This document shows, piece after piece, positions 1 through 9,401 of a stretch of 64,000 nt of DNA; within the stretch, counting starts at the first letter, position 1, and each line of letters begins with the position of its first letter. The stretch is from JBBIPA01 sp963820495 (GTDB taxonomy: Bacteria > Chloroflexota > Dehalococcoidia > GIF9 > UBA5629): the NCBI GenBank assembly GCA_963820495.1, contig CAWGAF010000001.1:248001-312000 (forward strand), written 5' to 3'. A model generated the notes under the pieces. It worked only from the letters and a program-made list of their open reading frames with translations, made no database searches and was not told where the DNA came from. The position numbers and the translations under genes were made by a program.

Positions 1-294
1 GATAAGATTGCTATATCTGCTAAAATGCGTCAGTTGCTAGGTCACACTGAAATGATGGGATGGAAAGACAAACCGTGGTTAGAACAGATTCCAGTGCAAA
101 TCTTTAAAAAGTGGGGGGTACCTATAATTGTGGTGTTGAGCGAAGGAGGCGATCGGCCCGGTGATTTTTCCCTAGAAACTGAGAGGCGCAGACTACGCAG
201 GTACTATCAGGAAAATGGAGTGCTTGTTTATCCATCAATAGGACGAGCGCTAAAGTCACTAGGACGAGTGGTGGCTTATTACCAACGCCAATAA
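1..294 (+). CDS. C-terminal end of an NDP-forming acyl-CoA synthetase-like protein (5' end outside window)
   Basis: The reading frame is open from base 1, so the gene begins upstream of the window and only about the last 97 residues are seen. The tail, with IPVQIFKKWGVPIIVVLS and then a VYPSIGRALKSLGRV segment, resembles the end of ADP-forming acetyl-CoA synthetase/CoA ligase proteins, where a stretch meaning 'pull out one name, give a location, then the A-L-x-x-L helix' closes the subunit. Such enzymes interconvert acyl-CoA plus ADP and Pi with acid plus ATP. Family assignment rests on this short tail only; the catalytic His and the CoA-binding domain are not in view. Confidence 0.5.
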   Translation, partial: DKIAISAKMRQLLGHTEMMGWKDKPWLEQIPVQIFKKWGVPIIVVLSEGGDRPGDFSLETERRRLRRYYQENGVLVYPSIGRALKSLGRVVAYYQRQ

Positions 295-416
295 GCTATT
301 TCCCATTGGTATCAATTATAGTCGATTAAGATGACCCTCACCATTGATGATATGCAAAATATTTATGTAATGCGAAGTGCCAAAAACAAATATAAATTCT
401 TATAGGAGGTTGTTAA

Positions 417-686
417 GTGTCAGGCAAAAAAGATGAGTCAAAAACTCATGGCAAGGATGTTTATGCCATAGAGATACACACAGAGGGCACGGAGAAAACA
501 GTCGTAAAAGCGCTGGTGCAGTGTTCCTTCTGCAGGAATGGTGATCCTGCAACGGTTGATGCTAAAAATGGTAAAATACTCAGGATCAAGTCTTTCCACT
601 ACGATAAAAAGTACACTAAGAAACAGATAAACCCCTGGGAGATTGAGAAGAATGGGAAGGTCCTTGAACCGCTCATGAAGAGCTAA
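417..686 (+). pseudogene. N-terminal fragment of a molybdopterin oxidoreductase
   Basis: This GTG-started 89-residue frame follows a strong AGGAGG site. It has the start of a DMSO-reductase-family catalytic subunit: a C-x-x-C pair in VQCSFCRNGDPATVDAKNG, then KILRIKSFHYDK and a PWEIEKNGK segment, as in large subunits related to transhydroxylases. Family members run to 700-1000 residues, but here a stop follows LEPLMKS and no continuation is visible in any frame downstream. It is therefore most simply a truncated remnant. A small stand-alone iron-sulfur protein is less likely, because only two of the expected four cysteines are present. Confidence 0.55.
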
Positions 687-886
687 ATAGCCCCTTATCA
701 GCTTGCTTTAGCCTAGCATACATGTAATAACCACGAATAACTAGTGGATTGAACAGTCCGTCACATTGTTTCACGAACTTCTTTCAATCTGTACAGTCAA
801 CAAGAGGCGCGCTAGGTGAGATGCTATTGTGGTTGTAAGTCCGGTGGTCTATAATGAAAACAGACACTTTCGAGGGAGGTGGCAAG

Positions 887-1324
887 ATGGCAATAATAGA
901 GGAAAGCATCAAAATCAAGCAGCCTGCCAGCAAGGTCTTTGCCTACGTTATGGATATCAAGAACGTGCCCAAGTGGGAGTTGGACATCGTGGAAGCGGAG
1001 CAGACATCCCAAGGCCCGAAGGGGGTCGGTAGTACCCTCAGGGGCATCACCCGAGTTATGGGGCAGAAGATGTCGTGGACAGCTAAGGTCACTGAGTATG
1101 AGCCCGACAAGAGGTGTTGCGAGGTGATCACATCGGGGAGCACGAGGATAGACGAGCGAGTGACCTTCGAGCCTACCGACATGGGCACCAGGTTCACCCA
1201 GGTCTATGACGGGAAGATCGGGGGCTTCCTTAGGCTGATGTCGCCTATGGTAGTCAGCTCGATGCGCAAGCAGATGAAGAAAAACCTCTTCAACCTGAAG
1301 AGCATACTCGAAGCACAACCTTAG
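887..1324 (+). CDS. SRPBCC-superfamily (polyketide cyclase/START-like) protein
   Basis: This 145-residue protein begins at the ATG at 887, which has a GGAGGTGG site six bases upstream; the in-frame ATG at 854 lacks one. The pattern IEESIKIKQPASKVFAYVMD then KVPKWELDIVEAEQTSQ is the usual opening of SRPBCC ligand-binding domains, with a first beta strand, the helix pair and a W in the loop. A long amphipathic C-terminal helix (MRKQMKKNLFNLKSILEA) closes the cavity. These proteins bind hydrophobic ligands, but the ligand cannot be read from sequence. Its codons are clearly GC-richer than those of both neighbours, which hints at separate origin. Confidence 0.75.
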   Translation: MAIIEESIKIKQPASKVFAYVMDIKNVPKWELDIVEAEQTSQGPKGVGSTLRGITRVMGQKMSWTAKVTEYEPDKRCCEVITSGSTRIDERVTFEPTDMGTRFTQVYDGKIGGFLRLMSPMVVSSMRKQMKKNLFNLKSILEAQP

Positions 1325-1821
1325 AGACAACTCGTATCAGGCCCTTAGGCTTCAATACAGTTACACTGATAAGCCGTATTACAGTGAGAGAAAGCCATAT
1401 TTGACGCCAAGAGAGTGTGTCCCCGCTCGGTCCAACCCGCAATAACGGCAAAATAACTTGTACAGTGAAAAAGTAACATTTAGCCAGATTGTGTCGAGCA
1501 AAACCTACTGTTGACAGCCGTCAAAAAGATGCTTCAATGCTGAAATCAGTTGCTTTTCTTAAAAAAGTTTGGTCATCATCCAGTAAGCCCACTTAAGGAA
1601 CAGCACCAGGAACTTCCAGGCAACAAGATTGGCCAGGAAGAGTATTTTTGATAACCTTCCAGTGGTTTTCGAGGAGTCGGGCGACGGTAAAAGCCAAGAA
1701 ACTCTCCCTAAAGGTGCAGAGGGCGGCTGATAGTCTCCAGATCATAGCCAGAAGCATCAAACGGCCAAGATTGCTACCCGGCGTCCATTGATGCGCTCCG
1801 GTGAAACATGATGTTTGGCGA
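1325..1821. other. No recognisable gene
   Basis: About 500 bases without a supported gene. An 82-codon leftward frame at 1593-1841 overlaps the end of the degV gene, has no ribosome site and resembles no family. The stretch is probably decayed coding DNA or spacer. Confidence 0.5.
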
Positions 1822-2679
1822 TCATTTAGAGTAGAAAGCAAGCGATATTACTGGCCCAGTATGCGCCGCCATTACCGGCGTATACGGTGTCATATAAAGC
1901 TCCACACAGTTATATCTGGCGGTAACGAGCTTTTTTAATTTCTCGCCGTCTTCAAGGTTAGTCGTGAAGTGCACCATCATATGCACCGGCTTATCTGCTT
2001 CTACAAAATCGGAGACCATATCTACTAATTTCTCCATGGTTTTCTCCATACCTCTACCCCTACCCACCGCTGCGACTTCACCGGTCTCCTTGTTGTTTGT
2101 AATAATCGGTTTCACCCCTAGCAGATTCCCAATTGCCGCCATCTTCGGGGCGCGTCCACCTTTAATTAGATACTTCATCGTCTCAAGCGCTGTGAGATAA
2201 GTAACCTTAGGCAGCATATCTTGCACCAACTGGAGTACCTCTTCGAAACTCTTCCCTGCCCAGGCCGCCCGCGCTGCCTCAAGGACAAGAAAGCCCAAAG
2301 CTCCAGCAGCACATTTGCTGTCAATGATCTCGATCCTTATACCCGGGTTCTTCTCAAGGAATGTCTCTCTGGCCAGCACTGCCGTGTTCAGAGTTGCCGA
2401 GAGAATCTTGGAAACAAGGATGCAGATAATGCTGTCAGCACGCTTGCTGAGGTCGGCAAAAGCAATCTCGAATTCGCCGGCACTGGGTGTACTGGTACCC
2501 GGCATTTCTTCGAGCGTCTTGAACTTTTCCCAGAATTCGGCAGGCGTGATTTCAAATTGGTCACGGTAAACCTTGCCATTTAGAATGAGACCAACTGGGA
2601 CTATGCTGATTCCGTACTGTTTAATCAACTCTGGAGGCAAACAATTGGTAGTGTCAGTAAGAATCCCGATTCTATTCAT
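1822..2679 (-). CDS. DegV family fatty-acid-binding protein
   Basis: A 285-residue DegV protein, normal family length (about 280). It opens with IGILTDTTNCLPPELIKQYGI and has the family TSTPSAGEF segment near residue 60, which contacts the fatty-acid carboxylate, and a KGGRAPKM loop near residue 170. DegV/FakB proteins present a bound fatty acid to a fatty-acid kinase; no FakA-like kinase lies nearby. AGGAGG sits seven bases before the ATG. It is monocistronic and convergent with the SRPBCC gene. Confidence 0.9.
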   Translation of the reverse strand: MNRIGILTDTTNCLPPELIKQYGISIVPVGLILNGKVYRDQFEITPAEFWEKFKTLEEMPGTSTPSAGEFEIAFADLSKRADSIICILVSKILSATLNTAVLARETFLEKNPGIRIEIIDSKCAAGALGFLVLEAARAAWAGKSFEEVLQLVQDMLPKVTYLTALETMKYLIKGGRAPKMAAIGNLLGVKPIITNNKETGEVAAVGRGRGMEKTMEKLVDMVSDFVEADKPVHMMVHFTTNLEDGEKLKKLVTARYNCVELYMTPYTPVMAAHTGPVISLAFYSK

Positions 2680-3043
2680 TTAATACCTCCTATTCTCCTC
2701 TATTCGATGCTGTTGGAAATTAAATAACACCGCCCTCAGGTTAAGATTCTGAGTTACCATGCTTTATACGTTGGAGCAAGCGAAAATATACCTAGACATA
2801 CTAGGTATTCTATAAATTTATATCAGCGATGTCAATTTAGCTTGGTATCCACGAGGCTCTGGGGTAAGGTATCGGCTCATTGGCGGCGGATTTTAGACCG
2901 TCAACGATAATGGGACAATGGCTGGCAACATGAAGGAAGAGCAGATACCTAGGATAAAGTTTTAATAGAAATGATTGAGAATTTTACCTCTTACCTATAT
3001 GGTGGGGCTCGGTGGACAGAACAACGAACTTATAAACTAATTT

Positions 3044-3760
3044 TTAGCCTTCTGGCCAGACGGCGCGATACTCCTCAGTTACTAGGGGCACAAAGCGGTC
3101 TAGGTCTACGAAGTTTGTTAAATCTGGCTGTACATGCACAAATGCTTCCAAAGAGCCAAGGGCTTCTCTAAGTGCACTCTTATTATCAAACCATAACTGT
3201 TCGACGCCGTCATAGAATGGTTCTCCTCCTGGAAGGTGAAGCGCCTCCTCCACAGCCTTAGCGACTATGGTATGGGATTGCACGTAGCGGCGCAGGTGTG
3301 GCAGCTTTAGCACTAAGGGTCCATGAACTTCACGCCAATACCGATGAAACTCCTTAGCCTCCATACCCCGCTTTCGCTTAAGTGGGAAAATGACCTTGCC
3401 CAGTATATCATGCTTTGAGATTGGAGGCCCCTCCAAAAGAACGTGGTCCTCAGTAAAAATCATTTGGCTGCCGCCTGGACGACCGAAGTTAGCCTCGTCT
3501 GGCAAAACATCCTCAAGGTACTCCCGAGATGTGAAGGTTTCTATGACCGCCTTCTCACTATCCAGCCATAAATCGACGATGCCATCGTATAGTAGTCCGG
3601 GTGGTGGTTCGAGGAAGTGATCCTGAACATAACGACGAAGACCGGTATACTTCTGCGCCAACTTCTGAGCCTTAGGGAGATGTATGTCTAGCCAGTGGCG
3701 ATGGTACTGTAACTTACTGATATCAGGCTTTCGCTCGGCAAATAACATCATATGTATCAT
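3044..3760 (-). CDS. Tandem EthD-domain protein
   Basis: The 238-residue protein is built from two EthD-type ferredoxin-like barrel repeats, about residues 1-115 and 120-230. Each half has the pattern F-x-x-Y/H-W-x-x-H-x-P/GPLVLK followed by LRRYVQ; the second reads EFHRYWREVHGPLVLKLPHLR. EthD proteins are small alpha/beta barrel proteins found with oxidative catabolic pathways, some acting as decarboxylases or isomerases; the substrate here is unknown. An AGGAGGAA site precedes the ATG. The leftward orientation matches the following catabolic genes, but about 500 bases separate them. Confidence 0.85.
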   Translation of the reverse strand: MIHMMLFAERKPDISKLQYHRHWLDIHLPKAQKLAQKYTGLRRYVQDHFLEPPPGLLYDGIVDLWLDSEKAVIETFTSREYLEDVLPDEANFGRPGGSQMIFTEDHVLLEGPPISKHDILGKVIFPLKRKRGMEAKEFHRYWREVHGPLVLKLPHLRRYVQSHTIVAKAVEEALHLPGGEPFYDGVEQLWFDNKSALREALGSLEAFVHVQPDLTNFVDLDRFVPLVTEEYRAVWPEG

Positions 3761-4247
3761 GACTTCCTCCTATGTTTTTATTTATTGTAATCAAAAAAAA
3801 ACCATCTTTGTCAAACTGGACTACACACCTATGACCAGACTGCTACGTTTAAAGAGTTCCACTACTCTTGTGTCTCCTGAGTGGAAAGACCCACCCTAGA
3901 CTGATCCGCGGGTACCCGGACATTATCTAAATGGATTTCAACTTGCGCAGCCGTCCTCCAGTCTAGCAGGTCTGTTGACTTCCCTAGAGAAAGATCGGCG
4001 GTATCGGCTGGTACGAGAAACAATGAACTTCTCCTAAGGAATATAAATTCCCCCCTCTTAATTTTTTAGATGCAGTAGCAACACCCTCTTTCGCCTTAAT
4101 TCTAAGTACAAATTACTAGGATAAGACCAGCTCCAGTTTTCAAACAACTTTACCTGACTTTTGCTCATACCTCTAGTTAGCGTAATTCACAGAAAGTTTG
4201 CTGCAATGTGTCAGGTTTTTCCCCCCGGGATTGACAAATTTTCGACT
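3761..4247. other. Intergenic stretch without a gene
   Basis: About 490 bases between the EthD gene and the first BKACE gene. Short open frames exist on both strands but none has a ribosome site or family resemblance. The duplicated BKACE block begins abruptly at 4242. Confidence 0.5.
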
Positions 4248-5197
4248 CTAGCGCGTTGGAAGCCCTATTAGGGCTCTATATTCGTTGGCAGTAGCTGGCT
4301 TCCGCCCTAAAAGATTAGCGAGAGCCATCATATCAGCAAATACCTTGGCATTGCTTTTTATTATGTCATCTTTATGCGGCCACTTGACCCAAGTATCCTC
4401 CATGCCCACTCTGACATGAAGACCCAAGAGCATTGCCATAGTTACCAGGTAAGAAGAAGCGCGCCCTGTCATACACACCATGATTACGGATTCTGGGTCA
4501 ATTTGCCGTATTTGCCTAACCTGCCACAATAAGCTCTCGGCCGCGGCAAACTCATTGTTCATAGGAGTGCAGCCAGTAAAATAAGCGGGTAGCAGAATCC
4601 AGTATAAGGGTTTCTTCAGAATGCCCGTATCTATGAGCCAGCTCTTAGCTCTGTCTAGATCGCCATCGGAATATATAGCAATCTCAGGTTTGACGCCATT
4701 TTCCTGCATCGCTTCGGCTTTGGCCTGCACCAGTTTTTTCGGCTCCATCCAAAAAAGATTTACTGGTGAAATCTCTACTAAGCCTTCCTTTAGCAGCTCT
4801 ACTTCATCTTTGAAACTAGCCAACATGATACAGCCATCTACTATCACCTTGTCACCATATTTTTTCTTAACAGGGTCAATAATAAGGTGCAGCTTATGTA
4901 GATATTCATCCTTGTCCACAAGTATGGCGCCATCGTCACGGCGCGCGTGAAGGTGTATACTGGTAGCCCCCGCCTCTATGCATTCCATAGCCTCTTTTCT
5001 GATCTCGTCTGGTGAGTAGGGTATATTGGGATTTATCGCCTTCATGAGCAGAGCCCCTGTTACTGCCGCCTTTATAACTACTGTCTCTGGTATTTTCCAT
5101 TTCGGTTGTATTCTTTGATCCACGCCAACCTGAGGATCCCAAAAATCTGTCGGAGGATACCGCGTAGGAATATCATCAAACTTAGTGACCATCTTTT
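4242..5197. repeat. 956-bp apparently perfect direct repeat, copy A (partner 27239-28194)
   Basis: The BKACE coding region plus 5-6 bases on each side recurs in the same orientation at 27239-28194, offset by 22,997. No difference was seen by eye, and secondary reading frames inside both copies are also identical. Outside the block the flanks are unrelated, so each copy has its own ribosome site (GAGGAGGT here, AAAGGAGAAG there). Confidence 0.9.
4248..5192 (-). CDS. BKACE (DUF849) beta-keto acid cleavage enzyme, copy 1
   Basis: A 314-residue beta-keto acid cleavage enzyme. The TIM-barrel core has KAAVTGALLMKAINPNIPYS followed by the metal-binding SIHLHARRDDG (His80 and His82). These enzymes condense a beta-keto acid with acetyl-CoA and split it into acetoacetate plus a new CoA thioester, as in lysine fermentation (Kce) and carnitine breakdown. 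A roughly 40-residue N-terminal extension (DIPTRYPPTDFWDPQ) is unlike the short Kce start. GAGGAGGT lies before the ATG. The protein is identical to that encoded at 27245-28189. Substrate is unknown, though the neighbouring transporter and oxidoreductases suggest an amino-acid-like compound. Confidence 0.88.
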   Translation of the reverse strand: MVTKFDDIPTRYPPTDFWDPQVGVDQRIQPKWKIPETVVIKAAVTGALLMKAINPNIPYSPDEIRKEAMECIEAGATSIHLHARRDDGAILVDKDEYLHKLHLIIDPVKKKYGDKVIVDGCIMLASFKDEVELLKEGLVEISPVNLFWMEPKKLVQAKAEAMQENGVKPEIAIYSDGDLDRAKSWLIDTGILKKPLYWILLPAYFTGCTPMNNEFAAAESLLWQVRQIRQIDPESVIMVCMTGRASSYLVTMAMLLGLHVRVGMEDTWVKWPHKDDIIKSNAKVFADMMALANLLGRKPATANEYRALIGLPTR

Positions 5198-5319
5198 TAC
5201 CTCCTCTTTTTGATTCTTTATTCCACTAACATTTCGGGGCCTTACCGCTGACAGAAACCATCTTTGCCGTTATTATAAATTTGCCTTAGAAAGTTTGCCA
5301 AGCAGGCGAATTAAATCAT

Positions 5320-5529
5320 CTAATATGTAACCAAAGACTTATTTGATGAATCATACAAAAAGTAATCGTAAATGTCAAACAAGTGTGCAGCGATAAACAA
5401 TCTGATGTCATGGAAACGCTGACCTCCTAAAGCATAATAGGGCTCAGGAGGTGTAGCTAGCCTGGTATCATTAACATTTATACCCGCATTCTTAAGTATT
5501 GTCTTTGCTTTTACCTCGTGCATAAACAT
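5320..5529 (-). CDS. Small hypothetical protein, possibly a truncated gene
   Basis: A 69-residue frame starting MFMHEVKAKTILKNAG, with a very good GGAGGT site ten bases upstream of the ATG. It sits between the DUF2284 gene and BKACE copy 1, all leftward, and could be co-transcribed. I do not recognise a family. The first ten residues recall the start of some radical SAM proteins, but no cysteine follows, so a truncated or fused remnant is possible. Confidence 0.4.
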   Translation of the reverse strand: MFMHEVKAKTILKNAGINVNDTRLATPPEPYYALGGQRFHDIRLFIAAHLFDIYDYFLYDSSNKSLVTY

Positions 5530-5563
5530 GTTATATACCTCCTGAGACTGATGAACCAGTCTC

Positions 5564-6193
5564 TTAATATATAAGAATTAATCCTATACAATGCAAATGT
5601 GGTACGTCACAAGGCCGTGTTCTTATTCCAATAGGATAGATGTCCCAACCCACCTTTGTGGCCATGGTATACACATCCATCCCCATTCCTTCCATTGATG
5701 ACCTAGATTTTAAACCATGTCTGCATCCCTGACCTGTAGTTAGAGCAGCGCACTCTCTTTTAGGACAGAAATACAGCTTGCAAGGCCCTGATCCAAAACC
5801 AAGAGAAAAACGATATCCATCGTTAAAAGCCTCACCTTCAATTATTGATATTATTTCGAACATCTTCACCGCGATCGGGCCATTTTCGATAGGTGGGCCG
5901 TCCAGATGTTCGGAAGGTACTCGAATATCACATAATATGCCATATTTGAATTTATTCACTAATTCTCTTACGTCTTTGATTTCCATGCTGTAAGGTGGGC
6001 AGTGTGCATTAGTTCCATAAAAATCACATCTTGGATATCTACATTTCGCTCTGGCACGGTCATCCAAAATAATCATATCAGTGGTTATAATTTGGGCATC
6101 TGTTGCTCCCAATTCGATTGCCTTTCCCCTGTATTTTTCCAGGTCACTCCGTAACAGGTCTTCTGAGATGCTCTCAACAATTTTCCTTAACAT
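5564..6193 (-). CDS. DUF2284 Cys-rich metal-binding protein
   Basis: A 209-residue protein; the ATG at 6193 is chosen because CGGAGGAA lies eight bases upstream. The Cys spacing is that of DUF2284 proteins: ARAKCRYPRCDFYGTNAHCPP in the first half, CKLYFCPKRECAAL and GQGCRHGL in the middle, and CDVPHLHC near the end. These are thought to be iron-sulfur or other metal-binding proteins accompanying corrinoid and anaerobic oxidoreductase genes; no reaction is established. It lies directly downstream of the NADH-module genes and may belong to that operon. Confidence 0.8.
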   Translation of the reverse strand: MLRKIVESISEDLLRSDLEKYRGKAIELGATDAQIITTDMIILDDRARAKCRYPRCDFYGTNAHCPPYSMEIKDVRELVNKFKYGILCDIRVPSEHLDGPPIENGPIAVKMFEIISIIEGEAFNDGYRFSLGFGSGPCKLYFCPKRECAALTTGQGCRHGLKSRSSMEGMGMDVYTMATKVGWDIYPIGIRTRPCDVPHLHCIGLILIY

Positions 6194-6286
6194 ATAGTAT
6201 TCCTCCGGTTTGGGCAAACATTTTAGTAAAATGAAATTTCCATCACGATAAGATCTTATAAAATGATTTTGCCAAATACAATCTTT

Positions 6287-8179
6287 TTAAGAGAAGCGTT
6301 TTGGGATACGATCTTCTCCAGTAAACTTAGCTATCGCCTTATAACGAGATAAACAGAGATCCTGACATACTCCGCATTTTATACATTTCTCCCGGTTAAT
6401 CGATTTTGTCTTACCTTTCTGGCCTTGAAAGGCTTTGCTGGGGCAATTATCCACGCAAAGAACACAAGCAGAATTGCATGCCAAAGTATCAACATAATAA
6501 TTGATTAAACTAGGGCAAGACTTGGCTGGACAACGTTTCTCTATTATATGAGCTTCAAATTCGTCTCTAAAGTATTGCAGAATCGAAGTAATGGGATTGG
6601 TAGCTGTAGTACCTAAGGCGCAGAGCGAAGCATCCGCCATCACTTCAGCTATATCTTGGATCATCTCTACATCCCCATTTTCTCCCTTTCCTTCACAGAT
6701 ATTGTTTAGTATCCCCCTTAGTATCCTCAGACCTTCACGGCAAGGAATGCATTTGCCGCAGGATTCCTCACAGCAAAAATTAATAAAGTATCTTGCCATA
6801 TTAACCATACAGGTATCCTCATCCATCACTACCATCCCCCCAGATCCCATCATAGAACCGAGTTTGGCTAATTCCTCGAAGTCAATAGGAACGTCAAGAT
6901 ATTGAGCTGGGATAATTCCTCCCGAAGGACCACCTGTTTGAACTCCTTTGAGCTTCTTCCCCCCTGGTATTCCACCACCAATATCGTAGACTAGCTTCCT
7001 CAAGGTTGTGCCCATAGGAACCTCTACTAATCCGGTATTATTCACCTTACCCACTAAGGAGAAGATTTTTGTTCCTTTACTTCCTTCTGTTCCTATTGAT
7101 TTAAACCAATCAGCTCCTTTGCTGATAATTAGAGGGACGTTTGCCCAGGTTTCAACATTATTCAAATTGGATGGTTTTTCCTTATAACCCCTCTCGGATG
7201 TATGGACGTATTTCATCCTGGGTTCACCTACTTTTCCCTCAAGTGCTGCCATTAAAGCACTCGATTCCCCAGAGATAAACGCACCGGCGCCACGATGAAT
7301 TTTAACATGAAATTTAAACCCCGAGCCAAGGATGTTTTCACCAAGAAACCCGTACTCCTCAGCTTGGTTTATGGCCCAATTCAAGTTCTCACATGCCAAG
7401 GGATATTCCTGTCGAATATAAACAAAGCCTTCGTGTGCACCTATCGCATATGCGCCAATAATCAGTCCCTCCAGAACAGAATGTGGATTTCCTTCCATGA
7501 GTGTTCTATCCATGTAGGCACCAGGGTCTCCTTCATCGCAATTTACTATTACGTATTTAGTTTCTCCAGGTGCGTTTTTGGTCATCTCCCATTTAATACC
7601 GGCCGGAAATCCACCTCCACCCCTTCCCCTCAAATTTGCCTTCTTCACTTCCTCCAAAACATGCTCAGGGGACAGTTGGAAAAGAGCTTTAGAGAGTGCA
7701 CTGTAACCGTCTAAGAAGAGATAATCTTCGATGTTTCTGGGGTCAATCCATTTATTGGCACCAAGGACAATTCTTTGTTGATTCTTATAAAATGGTATCT
7801 CTGACTCCTTTGTTATCTTCTGGCCGTTTGCAGGGTTGGTATAAAGCAGGTGCTCTATAATCCTTTTTTCTTTTACACTCTGGATGATTTCGGCAGCAAT
7901 TTCAGGTTTTGCGTTAGTGTAACAAATTTCCTCCGGATAAATAACGACTAGAGGCCCTCTTTCACAAAATCCATGGCATCCTGTTCTTGTAAGATCTATT
8001 TGGTCTTCTAATCCTTGCTCTTTTAGCTCCTTTTCAAAAGCTTCACTAACGCTCTTACTGCCGTAAGCAAGGCAAGCGGTCCCAGAGCATAAAGTAAGAG
8101 AGGGTTTATTAGGGTTTCTCTTCGCTTTTATCTCTTCTCTTAGCCTTTCCAATTCCAAAGCAGAATTTATTCTTTGCAT
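6287..8179 (-). CDS. NuoF/HoxF-like NADH:acceptor oxidoreductase subunit
   Basis: A 630-residue NADH-binding flavoprotein of the NuoF/HymB type. Residues 1-95 form a thioredoxin-like [2Fe-2S] domain (C31-x4-C36 and C68-x3-C72). The NuoF core follows, with the FMN/NADH signature LRGRGGGGFPAG near residue 185 and the [4Fe-4S] motif ESCGKCIPCREG near 485. The C-terminus adds a ferredoxin-like domain with two four-Cys clusters (CNSACVLCVDNCP and CIKCGVCQDLC). It should take electrons from NADH through FMN into the Fe-S chain. The NuoE-like gene ends three bases upstream and a ferredoxin subunit precedes that, so the three form a HoxEFU-like module. The electron partner is not present. Confidence 0.9.
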   Translation of the reverse strand: MQRINSALELERLREEIKAKRNPNKPSLTLCSGTACLAYGSKSVSEAFEKELKEQGLEDQIDLTRTGCHGFCERGPLVVIYPEEICYTNAKPEIAAEIIQSVKEKRIIEHLLYTNPANGQKITKESEIPFYKNQQRIVLGANKWIDPRNIEDYLFLDGYSALSKALFQLSPEHVLEEVKKANLRGRGGGGFPAGIKWEMTKNAPGETKYVIVNCDEGDPGAYMDRTLMEGNPHSVLEGLIIGAYAIGAHEGFVYIRQEYPLACENLNWAINQAEEYGFLGENILGSGFKFHVKIHRGAGAFISGESSALMAALEGKVGEPRMKYVHTSERGYKEKPSNLNNVETWANVPLIISKGADWFKSIGTEGSKGTKIFSLVGKVNNTGLVEVPMGTTLRKLVYDIGGGIPGGKKLKGVQTGGPSGGIIPAQYLDVPIDFEELAKLGSMMGSGGMVVMDEDTCMVNMARYFINFCCEESCGKCIPCREGLRILRGILNNICEGKGENGDVEMIQDIAEVMADASLCALGTTATNPITSILQYFRDEFEAHIIEKRCPAKSCPSLINYYVDTLACNSACVLCVDNCPSKAFQGQKGKTKSINREKCIKCGVCQDLCLSRYKAIAKFTGEDRIPKRFS

Positions 8180-8182
8180 CAG

Positions 8183-8647
8183 TTATCCTTTTTCATATTT
8201 CACAAGAAGTTCGCTTACATTATGGGCTGCCAAAGGACCATAATATATACCATTAACTACAACTACTGGCCCCATAGCACAGCATCCGAGACAATTTACC
8301 GTCTCCAAACTAAATTTCATATCCGGGGTAGTTTCCCCTGGCTTAATGCTAAGAAGCTGCTGTAGAGTATCGAGGATAAACCGTGAGCCACGAACCTGAC
8401 AAGCGGTTCCGGTACACACCTCGATCATATACTTCCCCCTAGGAGTGAGTCTAAATGCCTTATAGAACGTCGCAACTTGATAAATCTGAGTAAGAGGGAC
8501 ATTTAATTTCCTATGTGTCTCCCTCAGGACTTCTTGCGGAAGCCAACCGAGATTACTCTGTATTTCCAGTAAGATTTGAATTAACATATCCTTATCCCAG
8601 TAGTACTTCTCGATAATATTACTCACAATATCTAAATCACTATTCAT
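8183..8647 (-). CDS. NuoE/HoxE-like [2Fe-2S] subunit
   Basis: A 154-residue NuoE-type thioredoxin-fold subunit of normal length. All four [2Fe-2S] ligands are present: VCTGTACQVRG, then about 36 residues later NCLGCCAMGP. The N-terminal helical part (QSNLGWLPQEVLRETHRKL) is complete. It forms the NADH module with the NuoF-like protein, whose gene starts three bases after its stop. It contrasts with the degraded homologue at 20912-21331. Confidence 0.92.
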   Translation of the reverse strand: MNSDLDIVSNIIEKYYWDKDMLIQILLEIQSNLGWLPQEVLRETHRKLNVPLTQIYQVATFYKAFRLTPRGKYMIEVCTGTACQVRGSRFILDTLQQLLSIKPGETTPDMKFSLETVNCLGCCAMGPVVVVNGIYYGPLAAHNVSELLVKYEKG

Positions 8648-8744
8648 TTACAGGCTCCCCGTCTTTTATCAGTTTTCATAATTTTGAGCTCCATTCTAGG
8701 AAAGTGGCATGTCCAACTCGGCGTATTGGTCAGCCAGTGGAATT

Positions 8745-9401
8745 TTATGAGTTTCTGGTCTTGCCAATCTTCTTAGCGAGGTAGTCATCGATAGAGAAGC
8801 CAGAGAAATTAATTCCATCCGTTTCGGCAAGGATTTTACCTGTGGGGCAAATATGAAAACACCTTTTACAGCTTGAACAAAATTGTGAGGCTATTTCTGG
8901 GGAAAATACCACGCGGCGCTCTGTTCCTCTTCCTACATATCCTATAGCGTTTACCTCTATAACCTCGGAGCAATAGCGCACACATTGACCGCATAGAATA
9001 CACCTCGTAGGCGTTGTTTGGACCTTAGACATAAACCTAGAAGCATCTGCCCCATATTCATCTGCCAGTATTCTTATCGTCTTCTTAATTTCCATATCAG
9101 AATCAGATATAAGTGGCATAAATAATTCAATAATCGTCTTTCTTATTTTATCTATCTTCAGGGATCTGGTTTTTACTTTAAGGTTATCCTCCACAGGGTA
9201 ACCACAAGAGGCTACTACATGGCTCTTTCCTTTTTTCGATACCTCCACAACGCACATACGGCAAGCACCGTATGGAACTAAACTCTTATGGTAGCAAAGT
9301 GTTGGTATTTTTATACCAACACTTTTTGCGGCTTCTAAAATGGTTATTCCAGCCTCTAACTTGAACTCTTTACCATCTATCTCCAAGTTTACACTTTTCA
9401 C
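8745..9401 (-). CDS. HoxU/NuoG-N-like ferredoxin subunit
   Basis: A 218-residue protein from a GTG start with an AAGGGGGC site. The N-terminal plant-type [2Fe-2S] domain (LCYHKSLVPYGACRMC and a later C) is followed by a linker and two [4Fe-4S] clusters (TRCILCGQCVRYC and FCSSCKRCFHICPTG). This is the layout of HoxU and of the first 220 residues of NuoG and HydA-type subunits, without any catalytic hydrogenase or molybdopterin domain. It probably passes electrons from the NuoEF pair to an unknown partner, perhaps one of the Fe-S oxidoreductases nearby. Confidence 0.88.
   Translation of the reverse strand: MKSVNLEIDGKEFKLEAGITILEAAKSVGIKIPTLCYHKSLVPYGACRMCVVEVSKKGKSHVVASCGYPVEDNLKVKTRSLKIDKIRKTIIELFMPLISDSDMEIKKTIRILADEYGADASRFMSKVQTTPTRCILCGQCVRYCSEVIEVNAIGYVGRGTERRVVFSPEIASQFCSSCKRCFHICPTGKILAETDGINFSGFSIDDYLAKKIGKTRNS

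Noticed and set aside
1593..1841. 82-codon leftward frame downstream of degV
   Set aside because: Overlaps the degV end, has no ribosome site and no family-like pattern.
3684..3899. 71-codon rightward frame across the EthD start
   Set aside because: It lies mainly antisense to the EthD gene start and has no supporting signal.
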